The translations under genes and the position numbers were made by a program. The notes under the pieces are model-generated. The model did no database searches. It saw nothing but the letters and a program-made list of their open reading frames with translations, and had not been told where the DNA came from. From Meconema thalassinum (taxonomy: Eukaryota; Arthropoda; Insecta; Orthoptera; Tettigoniidae): a DNA stretch of 64,000 bases. Positions 33,788-43,987 of the stretch are shown here, in pieces. The stretch is from assembly GCA_946902985.2 (NCBI GenBank), contig OX336389.2, positions 150,773,099 to 150,837,098 of the forward strand. The letters are read 5' to 3'. Each line of letters opens with the position of its first letter. Within the stretch, counting starts at the first letter, position 1.

Positions 33788-34800
33788 AATAATTACTTTT
33801 GATAAATAAATTATATTACTCCTTGTGTTAATTAAATAAAATTTTCATTAAAGATATAATCATTCGAAAAAAAATAATGCCAATCATACCCGATTCATTT
33901 TTTTTTTTTTTTTTTCAGAATTTAAGTTACTATTGCGTATTTACCACGACTACAGTAGAATTGAACTTGCGCGCCTTGATATAGAATTACATATATTTCC
34001 GTGCTTAGAATATATTCGACCAATAATATGACAAATAAATTGACTTCACATATATTTCATCTCAATTTCATAGTAGGATAACATGTCAGTTGTTACACAT
34101 CATATGCGACTACTGTAAGGCTCGCTAGTTTCTTATATTGTACTACATCTTTGAAATGGAAGGTCATTGGCATTTCTTAATTCTCAAAGATATTCCTTGT
34201 AACCTTTGTATACATTCTTGAAAATATCAATATCATTTCACCCAGTCAGAAAGCTTCCGTCACAGTCTTATTTGACAAAGATCCGCCCGGAATGATATAA
34301 GTTCGGACGGACATGAATGTCAGTCAGAGAGCCAGTCTGACGTAAGCTCCATCAACCACGTGTATATATGTTTAATGCGGAAGGTAGTATTGTGTCGAGA
34401 TAACCTTGATATTGGAATCTCAACCGTGGCTAAATGTTTATTGATTGCACGTGGACGAGTTATGTTGATTTGATACATGTGAATCATATTTGAAGTGTAA
34501 AGTTATAAATACAGTTAACGAATGGAACACTTCAATCTTATATACAGTACGTCGGTATTTTAACGTGGGACCTTTTAACGAAGGCTTCAGCTAACGAGTA
34601 ACAGCGTAACTAAGTCATTGCAGTATGTTCAACTGATTAGCATAATATGACGGTAGACTGATATTTCTATAAAAGAATTAAACAATCGTATCATTGGTTC
34701 AAAATCGGAGCATTAAATATTTAGCCAGTTAAATTCTGTAATCCTTTTTGTGTTAGTTTTAATTGCTATTTATTAAAATAATTTGGGCATTTATTATTAG
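33788..34800. other. Unassigned AT-rich region
   Basis: No gene, RNA or paired termini were seen. A poly(T) run lies at about 33899-33915. Confidence 0.3.
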
Positions 34801-34812
34801 TAATGTTATATT

Positions 34813-35087
34813 CGATGTATCTCACCCGGAGGCCCCGGGTTCGATTCCCGGCTCCCTCAAGGATTTTAGAAACTGACGCGAGGGCTGGAATGGGGTGCAC
34901 TCAGCCTCATGAGGATAATTGAGTAGCTGTCTGACAGTGAGGCAGTGCCCCTATCACGAAAACCAAAATTAACGGCCGAGGGGACCCGATGCGGTGATCA
35001 CGTGTCATCTGCAGGCCAATTGGCTGGGCAGCGGTCGCTTCGTAGGCCTAGGCCCTACATGGACTGTAGTGCCAGGGGTTTATTATA
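34813..35087 (+). mobile_element. SINE family B, copy 2 (plus)
   Basis: The B box GGTTCGATTCCCGGCTCC is present at the start, but the A-box half of the tRNA head is missing. The body matches the copy at 24066-24292. The 12-bp TSD TAATGTTATATT lies at 34801-34812 and 35088-35099. Confidence 0.88.
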
Positions 35088-35124
35088 TAATGTTATATTA
35101 GATATGTGTTAATGTCCCTTCTGG

Positions 35125-35240
35125 ACCCGACGCTCAACGCTCGCAGTTACCGAGCGTGACGTCAGAAAGGTATTAGGACTCCAGACACAGCTAGGAGGTG
35201 GTGACAGTCATAGCGTCACAGGACCTACTCTCCTTCTAGC
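35125..35240 (+). repeat. Dispersed repeat E, copy
   Basis: CTGGACCCGACG, CGCAGTTACCGAGCG, GACGTCA, GTATTAGGACTCCAGACACA, GCTAGGAGGT and ACAGTCAT.GCGTCACAG match 37979-38110 in order. Confidence 0.7.
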
Positions 35241-35354
35241 ATGAATGTGTGTGCATGTTTATTGCAGTGATTACTGTCTAAGTCTGAATTAGTAGTTTAC
35301 TGAACAACCCTGATATAATTCAATAATTTAAAAAAAAATGTTTTCTTCCTAAAC

Positions 35355-36178
35355 CAAAAAAGGTTTACTTTTCAGTCGGTCAACACGGTTGTGCCCAATG
35401 AATGGGCGGGGTACAAGATACAAATATATAAATACTTTCCTGGGAAAAAATACATGTATTAGTTAATATTCACAATTAAATGGGGAAATTTAGGATTACG
35501 CTTTTCGACTCTCAATTGGCCATGTAAATTAACTATTTTACTACCCGACCAGCGAATTGTTTCCGGTGGCGGAAATCGGAACTAATGCGCTTCGCCCAGC
35601 CACACGCCTGCGATGGACGTTATTTGTGTGCCTGATTCATGCTGGGCCGTGCGCTGTGCGGTGTGTTTTCATTGTAGCCTATGACTGTACATGAGTCCCC
35701 CCCCCCCCCTTGCCACGCAAGCCGCTCGCTGCAGCCATAACGAGGCGAGATGACGTAATGTATACACAACAGCTGCGCTCTCCTTCTAGCGGTAACAATT
35801 CCCTGGTAGAGTAGTAGTAAAATAGTATCGTTAGGTGAAATTATAATACGATTCACTTGAATCTTGTCGTACGTTAGTTTTTTTAAAATTACGTGAGTAA
35901 CGGTGGATATGCACATGTATACAATTTAGAATTATACACTGTAATACACTGAAACAATAATAGACTAAATTAACATGGTTTGGCATGCACTAGAAAAAAT
36001 AATTATATTATTCACTTATTTCGGTATTGGTAGTCTTTACTACGATGTTGGCTTAGTGCCCTAATACATGTAATTTTTTCCATGAGTGTATTTAATTATT
36101 TATATCTTGTACCCCACCCATTCATTGGGCACAACCGTGTTGACCGACTGAAAAGCTACAAAAAAAAAAGGTCAATTT
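35355..36178. mobile_element. Non-autonomous element with ~110-bp inverted arms
   Basis: CTTTTCAGTCGGTCAACACG, GTTGTGCCCAATGAATGGG and GGGGTACAAGATA (from 35369) recur in inverted orientation up to 36160, with the arms extending to a TACATGTATTAG word. The centre of about 590 bp has no coding capacity and contains a poly(C) run near 35699-35709. The target duplication could not be fixed because the outer flanks are A/T-rich. Confidence 0.8.
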
Positions 36179-36375
36179 GTATAGGCAACACTGAAAATAG
36201 AATGGCTTCAAATCCATACAAAAGAGTTTAATCAATTTGTTAACAATTCTCATTATTTCAATAGGATTAAATATATTTTATTGAACATATCGTTTGGTAA
36301 TAATATAACATAGATATCCTGTCTCATCTCAATATACAGGACTGATAATCTATATGCCCGTTCTCTCTGGCTATA

Positions 36376-37659
36376 CAAGGTGTCCCATCTAACTTTGCGA
36401 CCTCAAATATTATCGAAATGAAACAAGATTTGAAAATTCTACTTGCGCAGGAATGTAGCCATGTCAGGGGGTCACACAATGGGAGGATATGCACAATCCA
36501 GGAAATTATAACAATATCACTTTCAACGCAAAGTTACTTGTTTTTAAATGGAACATACATGTTTTTTTCTAGCAAAATCAAGAGTAAACATACAATTAAT
36601 GATAACAGAATTGGTTTCACATCTCTAAACCCCGTAACTTCTGAAATAACTAGCGTTGTAGAGGATGGCAATGGAGACACTGTTTGTCAAGTTTAACAAA
36701 TGTGTAGAACTGTACACATAGTTCAAAATGTACAATTACCGATTTCCTAAACAAACATGTGGCCTATAGCTTAAAGAAACGTCATGTTTTTAAATTACAT
36801 CCAGCACGGAAGAGACATTCAGAAGTAAGCAGTAACATCTTAACTGATGAAACTGTGTCACTTCAGAGGATGTTCAATGTGACCACCGTTTGCATTAATG
36901 CACTTCTGTAGACGGTGAACAACAGAGCGTTGTACTGATCCCAGTGTTTCCACAGATATTACCGCACACGCCGAAGTAATACGCTGTTGCATATTCGCTA
37001 TTGTAGTTGGGACTTCCTGATGGACTATCTTGCAATGTGCTCCAGAGAAAGTAGTCTAATGGCGTCAAGTCGAGGGACCGTGCTGGCCATTCCTCAGGAC
37101 CACCACGTCCTTGCCACCGATTTGGAAACTTCTCATCCATTACATCTCCGGCAACACGTGCGAAATGTGCGGGGCACCCATCATGCTGGAACCACATTGA
37201 TACACGAGTTTCCAATCCCACGTCCTCCATGAGAAGGGGTAACGTGTCTTGAAGAAATGATGCATATCGCTGTTCGTTTAGTGTTCCCTGATTTTTAAAA
37301 AAATAGGGACCCACAATACGGTTGCCAGTGATACCGCACCAAACATTGATACTCCACTGTCGTTGGTTAGTATCCTACAACTTTAGTTATTTCAGAAGGT
37401 ACGAGGTTTAGAGAAGTGAAACCAATTCTATTATCAATAATTGTATGTTTACTATTGATTTTGCTAGAAAAAACATGTATGTTCCATTTTAAAAAAGGTA
37501 ACTTTGCGTTAAAAGTGGTATTGTTATAATTTCCTGGATTGTGCATATCCTCCCATTGTGTGACCCCCTGACGTGGCTACATTCCTGTGCAAGTAGATTT
37601 TTCACATCTTGTTTCATTTCGATAATATTTGAGGTCGCAAAGTTAGGTGGGACACCCTG
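36376..37659 (-). mobile_element. Mariner-type element with ~290-bp TIRs
   Basis: The ends CAAGGTGTCCCATCTAACTT and AAGTTAGGTGGGACACCCTG are inverted. Similarity continues for about 290 bp on each side (36376-36668 and 37370-37659) through TTTGCGACCTCAAATATTAT, GTCACACAATGGGAGGATAT and GGAACATACATG. TA duplications lie at 36374-36375 and 37660-37661. Total 1,284 bp. Confidence 0.9.
36895..37345 (-). pseudogene. Mariner-type transposase, C-terminal part
   Basis: The frame reads IVGPYFFKNQGTLN, WFQHDGCPAHFA (second catalytic Asp), RWQGRGGPEEWPARSLDLTP and LDYFLWSTLQD, the standard C-terminal catalytic half of this insect transposase group. The N-terminal DNA-binding domains and first catalytic Asp are missing: only about 700 bp lie between the long TIRs. 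The frame also runs off into unrelated residues after the FLW motif. The element is an internal deletion derivative that would need an enzyme from elsewhere. Confidence 0.8.
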
Positions 37660-37669
37660 TATAAATGAT

Positions 37670-37895
37670 AATAGCTGGCTGCGTGGCTCAGCGGTAACGT
37701 TCTCGCTTGCTGAGCCCAAGGTTGCAGGTTCGTATCCTGGCGCAGTCAGCTGGCATTTGAGGGTGCGCAAATGCGAGGGAGCCGTGTCAGTAGATTTACT
37801 GGCACGTTAAAGATCCCCTTCGGGGCTAAATTCCGGCACCCCGGCGTCTCTAAAAGCCATAGTTAAAAGGGACGTAAAACCAATAACATTATTAT
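37670..37895 (+). mobile_element. SINE family C, copy 1 (plus)
   Basis: The tRNA-like head GGCTGCGTGGCTCAGCGGTAA holds the A box and GCAGGTTCGTATCCTGG the B box. The body has GATCCCCTTCGGGG and CACCCCGGCGTCTCTAAAAG, and the tail ends in (ATT)n. The 10-bp TSD TATAAATGAT lies at 37660-37669 and 37896-37905; its first two bases are the TA at the end of the mariner element, so the SINE landed exactly on that boundary. Confidence 0.92.
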
Positions 37896-37905
37896 TATAA
37901 ATGAT

Positions 37906-38550
37906 TATAATTCATTGAGTTGAACTGCTGATGATTTGTTATCTCATTTTGAAATAATGCTCTTTCACTTCACTACTTCGCTACTGGACCCGACGTACGC
38001 AGTTGCCGAGCGCGACGCCAAGACGATATTAGGGTTCCAGACACAGCGAGGAGGTTAGAAGTAACAGTCATTACGTCACAGTAGCTACTCTGTTCCTTAA
38101 TGTGCTCACGCAACCAGACAATATTGAGGTACAGCCAATCAACATAATTCACTCTTTTAAAATAGGATAATGTATTTATGAAACTGAAGTGCAGTGCTAT
38201 ACAGAGTTGCTCACCTTTGATATCCCCCTCAAGCAACGTCTAGTCATATCAATAATCTGTTTCCTCCCATTAAATGTTAACAATTACCGAAAAATAATTA
38301 CTTGCAATTCTCTTGTGTAGCTTTATTGTTCACTGAGATATCAGGAACGCTTTGTACTTTTTAATACAACTGTGATTCCTTCTGCCCCTAATATAACAAT
38401 TCACAATTTGGGCAGAATGTTTTCTTAAGAAGCCAGTTGTTGTTATTGATTATTTGAGGGAGGAGGGGAGGGGGTGATCATAGTCATATAGCCCTGAGTA
38501 CTTGAATGAGTGTAGAAGTTCTCTGATATCCTGTGGTATACTGATGTGTG
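37906..38550. other. Unassigned region containing repeat E
   Basis: Apart from the repeat E copy at 37979-38110, nothing was recognised. Confidence 0.3.
37979..38110 (+). repeat. Dispersed repeat E, copy
   Basis: CTGGACCCGACG, CGCAGTTGCCGAGCGCGACG, ATATTAGGGTTCCAGACACA, GCGAGGAGGT and ACAGTCATTACGTCACAG match 35125-35240. Confidence 0.7.
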
Positions 38551-38554
38551 TGGC

Positions 38555-38752
38555 AGTGTGTGTACTTGTAATTCAGGTGAGGATTGGGAAGGAACCGACC
38601 GTGGCCTTTACTTAGAAACCATCCCGGCATTTGCCTGAAGAAGAAATGGCTGTCATTGATAACCATTTCCAGGATTTCCGAGGTCGGATCGAATGCGGAC
38701 TCCCGGGATGACATCCAAGATCACTAGCCGCTACACCACGAGGTGGACTTAA
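38555..38752 (-). mobile_element. SINE family D, copy (minus)
   Basis: GGAAGGAACCGACCGTGGCC, CCATCCCGGCATTTGCCTG and ATAACCATTTCCAGGATTTC match the D core, followed by a minus-strand tRNA head with CACTAGCCGCTACACCACG. Ends are approximate. Confidence 0.7.
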
Positions 38753-38879
38753 GCAGACACAGCCTACAATCTTTGACATCTTAATTTTACTGGCCTATTT
38801 TCATCATATGAAACGTAGGATTATAAGATCGGTATTATCCGTGAATGTGTGTGTAAGTGTATAGACTATATGTGTGTAT

Positions 38880-39770
38880 AAGGTAGAACCTTCGTAATGT
38901 AATAGAGGACAACGAAGCAAACTTAGACATATTACGCTCAATACGGTGACAGTCCAATATTCTGAATTGTGGCTGCAGAGATTATCAAGATTAAATTGAT
39001 ATCTTCGGAGTTGTATACAAAACGTATGTGGAACTTTATAATGCACATCTGACTTGGACATGAGTAGCGTACGAACAATAAAAAATGGAATAAAAGAAAT
39101 AGTACTAACAATCTGCAAGTACACAACCAAGGTCAAGAGAAGGTTCTCTTTAAAACCCGTGTTAGTCCTACATGGGTTCCCCCAAGAAATAAGCATAGCC
39201 ATAAAATCTTTCATTGTGAGTTCACTAAACTATGATGTGGCATCCAGTTGGAAGATGACCTTGGCTAACTATAGTGTCAAAAGATGCCTTAGTTTTGTTA
39301 GTGTTGATCTCCTTTCATATTTCCAGCTCGTTAAATGTAAGGCATACATTTTGATGAAAGGCATTGGCCACCTGTTCATGTCACAACACGGAAATCTTCA
39401 AACCAGGATCTAAGTTTGAAGTTGAACATGCCTGTCAGCAGTTATCATATCTGCAACCTCTTCTTGCACTATTGTTTTACATAGGCTACTTTCTTCCTTA
39501 TCTCGATAATACCAAAGTCTCTGCCTCAAAACATATAAGAGTGTGCACACACTAGAAGTCTCAAGACAACTAATTTGAAGTAGTATCGGGGGAGCTAATA
39601 CCCAGATATGTGCATTAGGAGCCATGCGGTTCATGTTTGGTTCCGCACAATTCTTTCATAAAATCATTGGAAGATTTTTAATGAGTAGATCTAAGTGATT
39701 TCACAACTTTTAGTGGACAAGACGCTACCTCATTCACGGTATAATGTGGATTAATACCGTAACCGTAAAA
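38880..39770 (+). repeat. Direct repeat G, copy 1 (~0.9 kb)
   Basis: It shares with 41040-41935, in the same order, TAATAGAGGAC, a TCTGACTTGGA(C/T)AT word, GTACGAACAATA, AAAAGAAATAGT, TCTTTAAAAC, GATCTCCTT, CAGCTCGTT, GGCATTGG-like and CACGGAAATCTTCA words, CTCAAAACATATAAG, CATGCGGTTC and ACCTCATT.(A/C)(C/G).TATAATGTGGA. It is clearly homologous but diverged, and no gene is recognisable. Confidence 0.8.
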
Positions 39771-39894
39771 ACAAATATTTGGAGTTTAATGCTTTACCTT
39801 TGCAATCCCCTAATTACATCACTGTCAAACCACTGTACCTTCTTGTGCTACATTTATTTATCTATTTATTCAACGCTCTCTTGATCCAGTGCTC

Positions 39895-40865
39895 CAATCA
39901 TATGCCCCATATCTTCCTATAGAGCATCCAGCGTTTAGAAAAGACTGTGGGTCTTATGGGCTTTTACTTTTAACGGCACCCCCCACCCCTACACTGGTTT
40001 TGTTACCTCACCTTTTATCCTGAAGGAACTCTGAACATATATCTTTTTCGTCATAATAGCTTCCTAAAATTATCTGCCAATTTATTACCTTTGTTATTGC
40101 ATACAAGTATCATTTATATTACGACTTAGTGATTTAAACATTTTCGAGGTTAGCACGCTGGAAAGAAGAGCCTCGTCCAGTGCTGCATGCTCGCCCGGAG
40201 TGGAGCACGTGCTCAGTTCCGCCGCCAACATAAGTTCTGAAGCACTATCCGTCATTGGAGTTATTGTTGTGTGTCTGTTTTATTTTCTGTTCGATCGAAT
40301 CAGGGCTGCCGACAAATGGGTTCGAACCCACTATCTCCCGAATGCAAGCTCACAGCTGCGCGCCCCTAACCGCATGGCTAACTCGCTACAATATTACAAA
40401 TATTAATCTAAACAAAGCAAGGATAGAATTGAAAGAAACTAAATTATAGCCAACTAATAGCAAAAAAAAAGTGATGATCAACAGTATTGCTGACGTAAAA
40501 ATTGTTAACATCGACAGCATACGGTACATCCGAGAAGGAAGGAAGGGTTGTGCTCTCGACATCTGTCAATCAGTAATGCGTCATATCACAACGAAATGCA
40601 TGTCGTTATTGGTTCTATTCGCGTACGGTATCCTTAATACTGGCCCAATCCATTAACACCTGCAAAACTGCTCCTTCCTGTGCGTGTTCTACTTCAGGTA
40701 GCTGCTGGGGTTGAGTTGTCTCGCTAACTTATGAAAGCGGGTGAACATAACGTATGACGTCTGCGCTACCTCTGCCTAGAGTTAGCAACACTGTCGCCAT
40801 AAGGCTCCACAGTCTTATCTAAACGCTGGATGCTCTATAGAAAATATAAGTCTTAGGGGCGTGGC
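39895..40865. mobile_element. TIR element between the two copies of repeat G
   Basis: CTATAGAGCATCCAGCGTTT and AGAAAAGACTGTGGG (39917-39951) recur inverted at about 40806-40840 (CCACAGTCTTATCTAAACGC then TGGATGCTCTATAG). Weaker similarity extends outward to a TATGCC word on both sides. The interior contains a SINE fragment and no transposase, so the element is non-autonomous. Confidence 0.7.
40290..40392 (-). repeat. SINE tRNA-derived head (minus)
   Basis: Read on the minus strand, GCGAGTTAGCCATGCGGTTA (A box), GGGCGCGCAGCTGTGAGC, TTGCATTCGGGAGATAGTGG and GTTCGAACCC (B box) then TGTCGGCAGCCCTGA form a tRNA-like head. The wording is one I associate with polyneopteran SINEs. The body is lost after about 90 bp. 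Confidence 0.7.
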
Positions 40866-41039
40866 ATAAGCAACACCTTTGTGTCCTCTTCTGTATGTGT
40901 GCGTGTTTCCCAATCAAAGAATATTTGATCGACGGGAATGATGTTAATACAATTTGCTATTTAGTTTCATCCCAATACACATCCGTATGTGCGACTCAGT
41001 AATCAATATATCATTAATTATTACAACTACGAATATTAG

Positions 41040-41935
41040 CCTGTAATTTTGTACCGTGATAGAGGACTAAGAAACAAATTCTGAGAAATTGCTCTTGAAA
41101 CTGTTACAGTGACGAAATAAAGATGGTGGCCGCAGATATTTTCAAAATTGAATTGCCTTTTTGAGGAATGTTTTAGTCATTACAATACACCCGTCAAGCT
41201 CTAGAGTACACGTAATCTGACTTGGATATAAGTATCGTACGAACAATACATAATTCAATAAAAAGAAATAGTCGAAACAATTTGTACGTGCGCAAGCCAA
41301 TATCAAAAGCAAAGCTTTCTTTAAAACGTGTGTTATGGGTGTTCCCAAAATAGTTCGCATCACCATTTTTTTTTCTTTCTAGGTTTACTAATGATTATTC
41401 TGGTAACGAAAGGTGGAGGAGGACTCGCGTCAACCATAGCGTCAAAGGATGACCTCTTATATTGAACCTTGATCTCCTTCCACATTTGCAGCTCGTTGAA
41501 AGTTAGGCATGTCTTTATAAAGGGCATAGGTCACTTACTCGTTCCACACCACGGAAATCTTCAGATCCCGTGGAGATAACTTTGAATGGTTCTAAATACC
41601 TGGCAGCAGATACCATATAATTACGCAGCCTCTTCTGGCATCATTCTTTTAAACACTTTCTCCCTTTTCTCAAAACATATAAGTTAATAGAGTCCTGAAA
41701 CTGGAAATTTTTAGACCCTTATTACGAAGTGTTGTTGTTAGCTAATTTCAGGATATGTGCCATAACAGCCATGCGGTTCTTGTTTTGTTCCGCACATTTA
41801 TTACACCAAATCCGTGAAGATTTTTATTTATGAGTAAACCCGGATGATGTGACAACTTTAAGTAGATTAGACGCGACCTCATTTCCAGTATGATGTGGAC
41901 TTAGTGCCGTCTCTGTCCCAAAACCGTCATACTTA
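41040..41935 (+). repeat. Direct repeat G, copy 2
   Basis: The second copy of the ~0.9-kb unit, starting about 2.15 kb after copy 1 and in the same orientation. It has small insertions (for example a T-rich tract near 41366-41380) relative to copy 1. Confidence 0.8.
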
Positions 41936-42518
41936 AACCTAACATGATATTTGTGGAGCAGGTGAAACGAAATGCTTCGTGCTAGAGACTTACTGGCTTT
42001 AGCATGCCATTAGCATTGATTCTTACTATCATAGCCCTCATATAATGAATCTTTTTATGACTTACATGCTTTTGTATGGCACTGCCAATGAAAATTAAAA
42101 TCAAAGTGCGCATGCTCGAGACAGCGATCAATAAGTACCTCGTATACCAAATGAACAGTGTACCTCTTCGTCCATCTGCTCTCCCAGTTAGTCCGGCCGC
42201 TCGTTAAACCTAGGTCAGGGATGCGACGAAGGATCAACTAATGAAAACAACCGATTCTCCCTTCATATTCTGCAAGCTTTTCGTTCAAACGCTATCAAGG
42301 TTGGTTTTTATTACTAGTCTATTATTATTATTATTATTATTATTATCTTGTCGCTCCCGTACTATACTCTGTGAGCAGCCAGAATGGGATTGGCAGTTCT
42401 CGCCTCGCCATGTGGTCAGGGAACAAGGTTGCCAAACAGGTAGAATAACAAGTGATCGATCACACTGTACAAGCCAGCGACAAAGTTAACCAGGCACTGA
42501 CGCACATGGGCTGTGATA
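41936..42518. other. Unassigned region with (ATT)n
   Basis: No gene was recognised. An ATT microsatellite lies at 42321-42346. Confidence 0.35.
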
Positions 42519-42520
42519 TA

Positions 42521-43985
42521 CACACATCAAAAAAAGTTTTGCATCACCTCGGTTCCAAGAGTTCCGGAACCGTTAAATACAAAGGGAATAGAGATCAACA
42601 CAAACAACATTTCAGCTCGTTTTATTGCTCATGAGACCCACACATTGCATGTTGTACCATCATACAGCTAGACTTTCAGCATTTGTGGTCCAGATTGCAG
42701 TACACACCACTACCTCTAATACCCAGTAGCACGTCCTCTTGCATTGATGCATGCCTGTATTCGCCGTGGCATACTATCCACAAGTTCATCAAGACACTGT
42801 TGGTCCAAATTGTCCCACTCCTCAACGACAATTCGGCGTAAATCTCTCAGAGTGGTTGGTGGGTCAAGACGTCCATAAACAGCCCTTTTCAACATATCCC
42901 AGGCATGTTCGATAGGGTTCATGTCTGGCGAACATGCTGGCCACTGTAGTCGAGCGATGTCGTTATCTTGAAGGAACGCATTCACAAGATGTGCACGATG
43001 AGGTCGAGAATTGTCGTCCATGAAGACAAATGCCTCTCCAATATTCTGCCGATATGGTTGCACTATGGGTCGGAGGATGTCATTCAGGTATCGTAAAGCC
43101 GTTTCGGAGCCTTCCATGACCACCAGTGGCGTACGTCGGCCCCACATAATGCCACCCCAAAACATCAGGGAACCACCACCTTGCTGCACTCGCTGGACAG
43201 TGTGTCTAAGACGTTCAGCCTGACCAGGGTGCCTCCAAACACGTCTCCGACGATTGTCTGGTTGAAGGCATATGCGACACTCATCGGTGAAGAGAACGTG
43301 ATGCCAATTCCGTGGGGTCCATTCAGCATGTTGTTGGGCCCATCTGTACCGCGCTGCATGGTGTCGGGGTTGCAAAGCTGGACCTCGCCATGGACATCGG
43401 GAGTGAAGTTGCGCATCATGCAGCCTATTGCGCACAGTTTGAGTTGAAACACGACGTCCTGTGGCTGAACGAAACGCATTATTCAACATGGTGGCATTGC
43501 TGTCAGGGTTCCTCCGAGCGGCAATCCGTAAGTAGCGGTCATCCACTACAGTAGTAGCCCTTGGGCGGCCTGAGCGAGGCCTGTCATCGACAGTTCCTGT
43601 ATCTCTGTACCTCCTCCATGTCCGAACAACATCGCTTTGGTTCACTCTGAGACGTCTGGAAACTTCCCTTGTTGAGAGCCCTTCTTGACACAAAGTAACA
43701 ATGCGGACGCGATCGAACTGCGGTATTGACCTTCTAGGCATGGTAGAACTACAGACAACATGAGCAGCGTACCTTCGTCATGGTGGAATGACTGGAACTG
43801 ATCGGCTGTCGTACCCCCTCCGTCTAATAGGCCCTGCTCATGCATGGTTGTTTACATCTTTGAGCAGTTTTAGTGACATCTATGAACAGTCAAAGGGACT
43901 GTATCTTGGATACAATATACACAGTCAACGTCTATATGCCGGAGATCTGGGAACCGAGGTGATGCAAAACTTTTTTTGATGTGTG
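42521..43985 (-). mobile_element. Tc1-like DNA transposon, intact copy 1
   Basis: The termini CACACATCAAAAAAAGTTTT and AAAACTTTTTTTGATGTGTG are inverted and continue inward with GCATCACCTCGGTTCC / GGAACCGAGGTGATGC. TA duplications lie at 42519-42520 and 43986-43987. The 1,465-bp element carries one uninterrupted transposase gene and differs from the copy at 45169-46632 at only about seven positions by eye. Confidence 0.96.
42716..43741 (-). CDS. Tc1-family DD34E transposase, full length
   Basis: This 341-residue protein should bind the TIRs and catalyse cut-and-paste transposition into TA sites in the nucleus. Residues about 10-50 form the first helix-turn-helix (LCQEGLSTREVSRRL) and about 70-110 the second. 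A GRPR motif at 58-61 resembles the AT-hook between them. The catalytic triad is D153 (FTDECRI), D243 (MDDN) and E278 (NPIEH). Exactly 34 residues separate the last two, giving DD34E. A glycine-rich GGGSLMFWGGI segment (about 188-199) fits the family. The length is normal for Tc1 transposases, the start gives MPRRSIPQFD, typical of the group, and there is no intron or stop. It is the only gene of its element. Three residues differ from the sister copy (C125/R, A130/T and R/S near 303). It may still be active; that is inference. Confidence 0.95.
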   Translation of the reverse strand: MPRRSIPQFDRVRIVTLCQEGLSTREVSRRLRVNQSDVVRTWRRYRDTGTVDDRPRSGRPRATTVVDDRYLRIAARRNPDSNATMLNNAFRSATGRRVSTQTVRNRLHDAQLHSRCPWRGPALQPRHHAARYRWAQQHAEWTPRNWHHVLFTDECRICLQPDNRRRRVWRHPGQAERLRHTVQRVQQGGGSLMFWGGIMWGRRTPLVVMEGSETALRYLNDILRPIVQPYRQNIGEAFVFMDDNSRPHRAHLVNAFLQDNDIARLQWPACSPDMNPIEHAWDMLKRAVYGRLDPPTTLRDLRRIVVEEWDNLDQQCLDELVDSMPRRIQACINARGRATGY

Positions 43986-43987
43986 TA

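Noticed and set aside
36418..36696. A 92-codon open frame on the plus strand, with a related minus frame at 37489-37770
   Set aside because: Both lie within the two inverted repeats of the mariner element; similarity between them reflects the TIRs, not a protein family.
43011..43554. Plus-strand open frames overlapping the Tc1 transposase genes (also at 45659-46202)
   Set aside because: They are the antisense shadow of the 341-codon transposase and recur identically in both copies for that reason.
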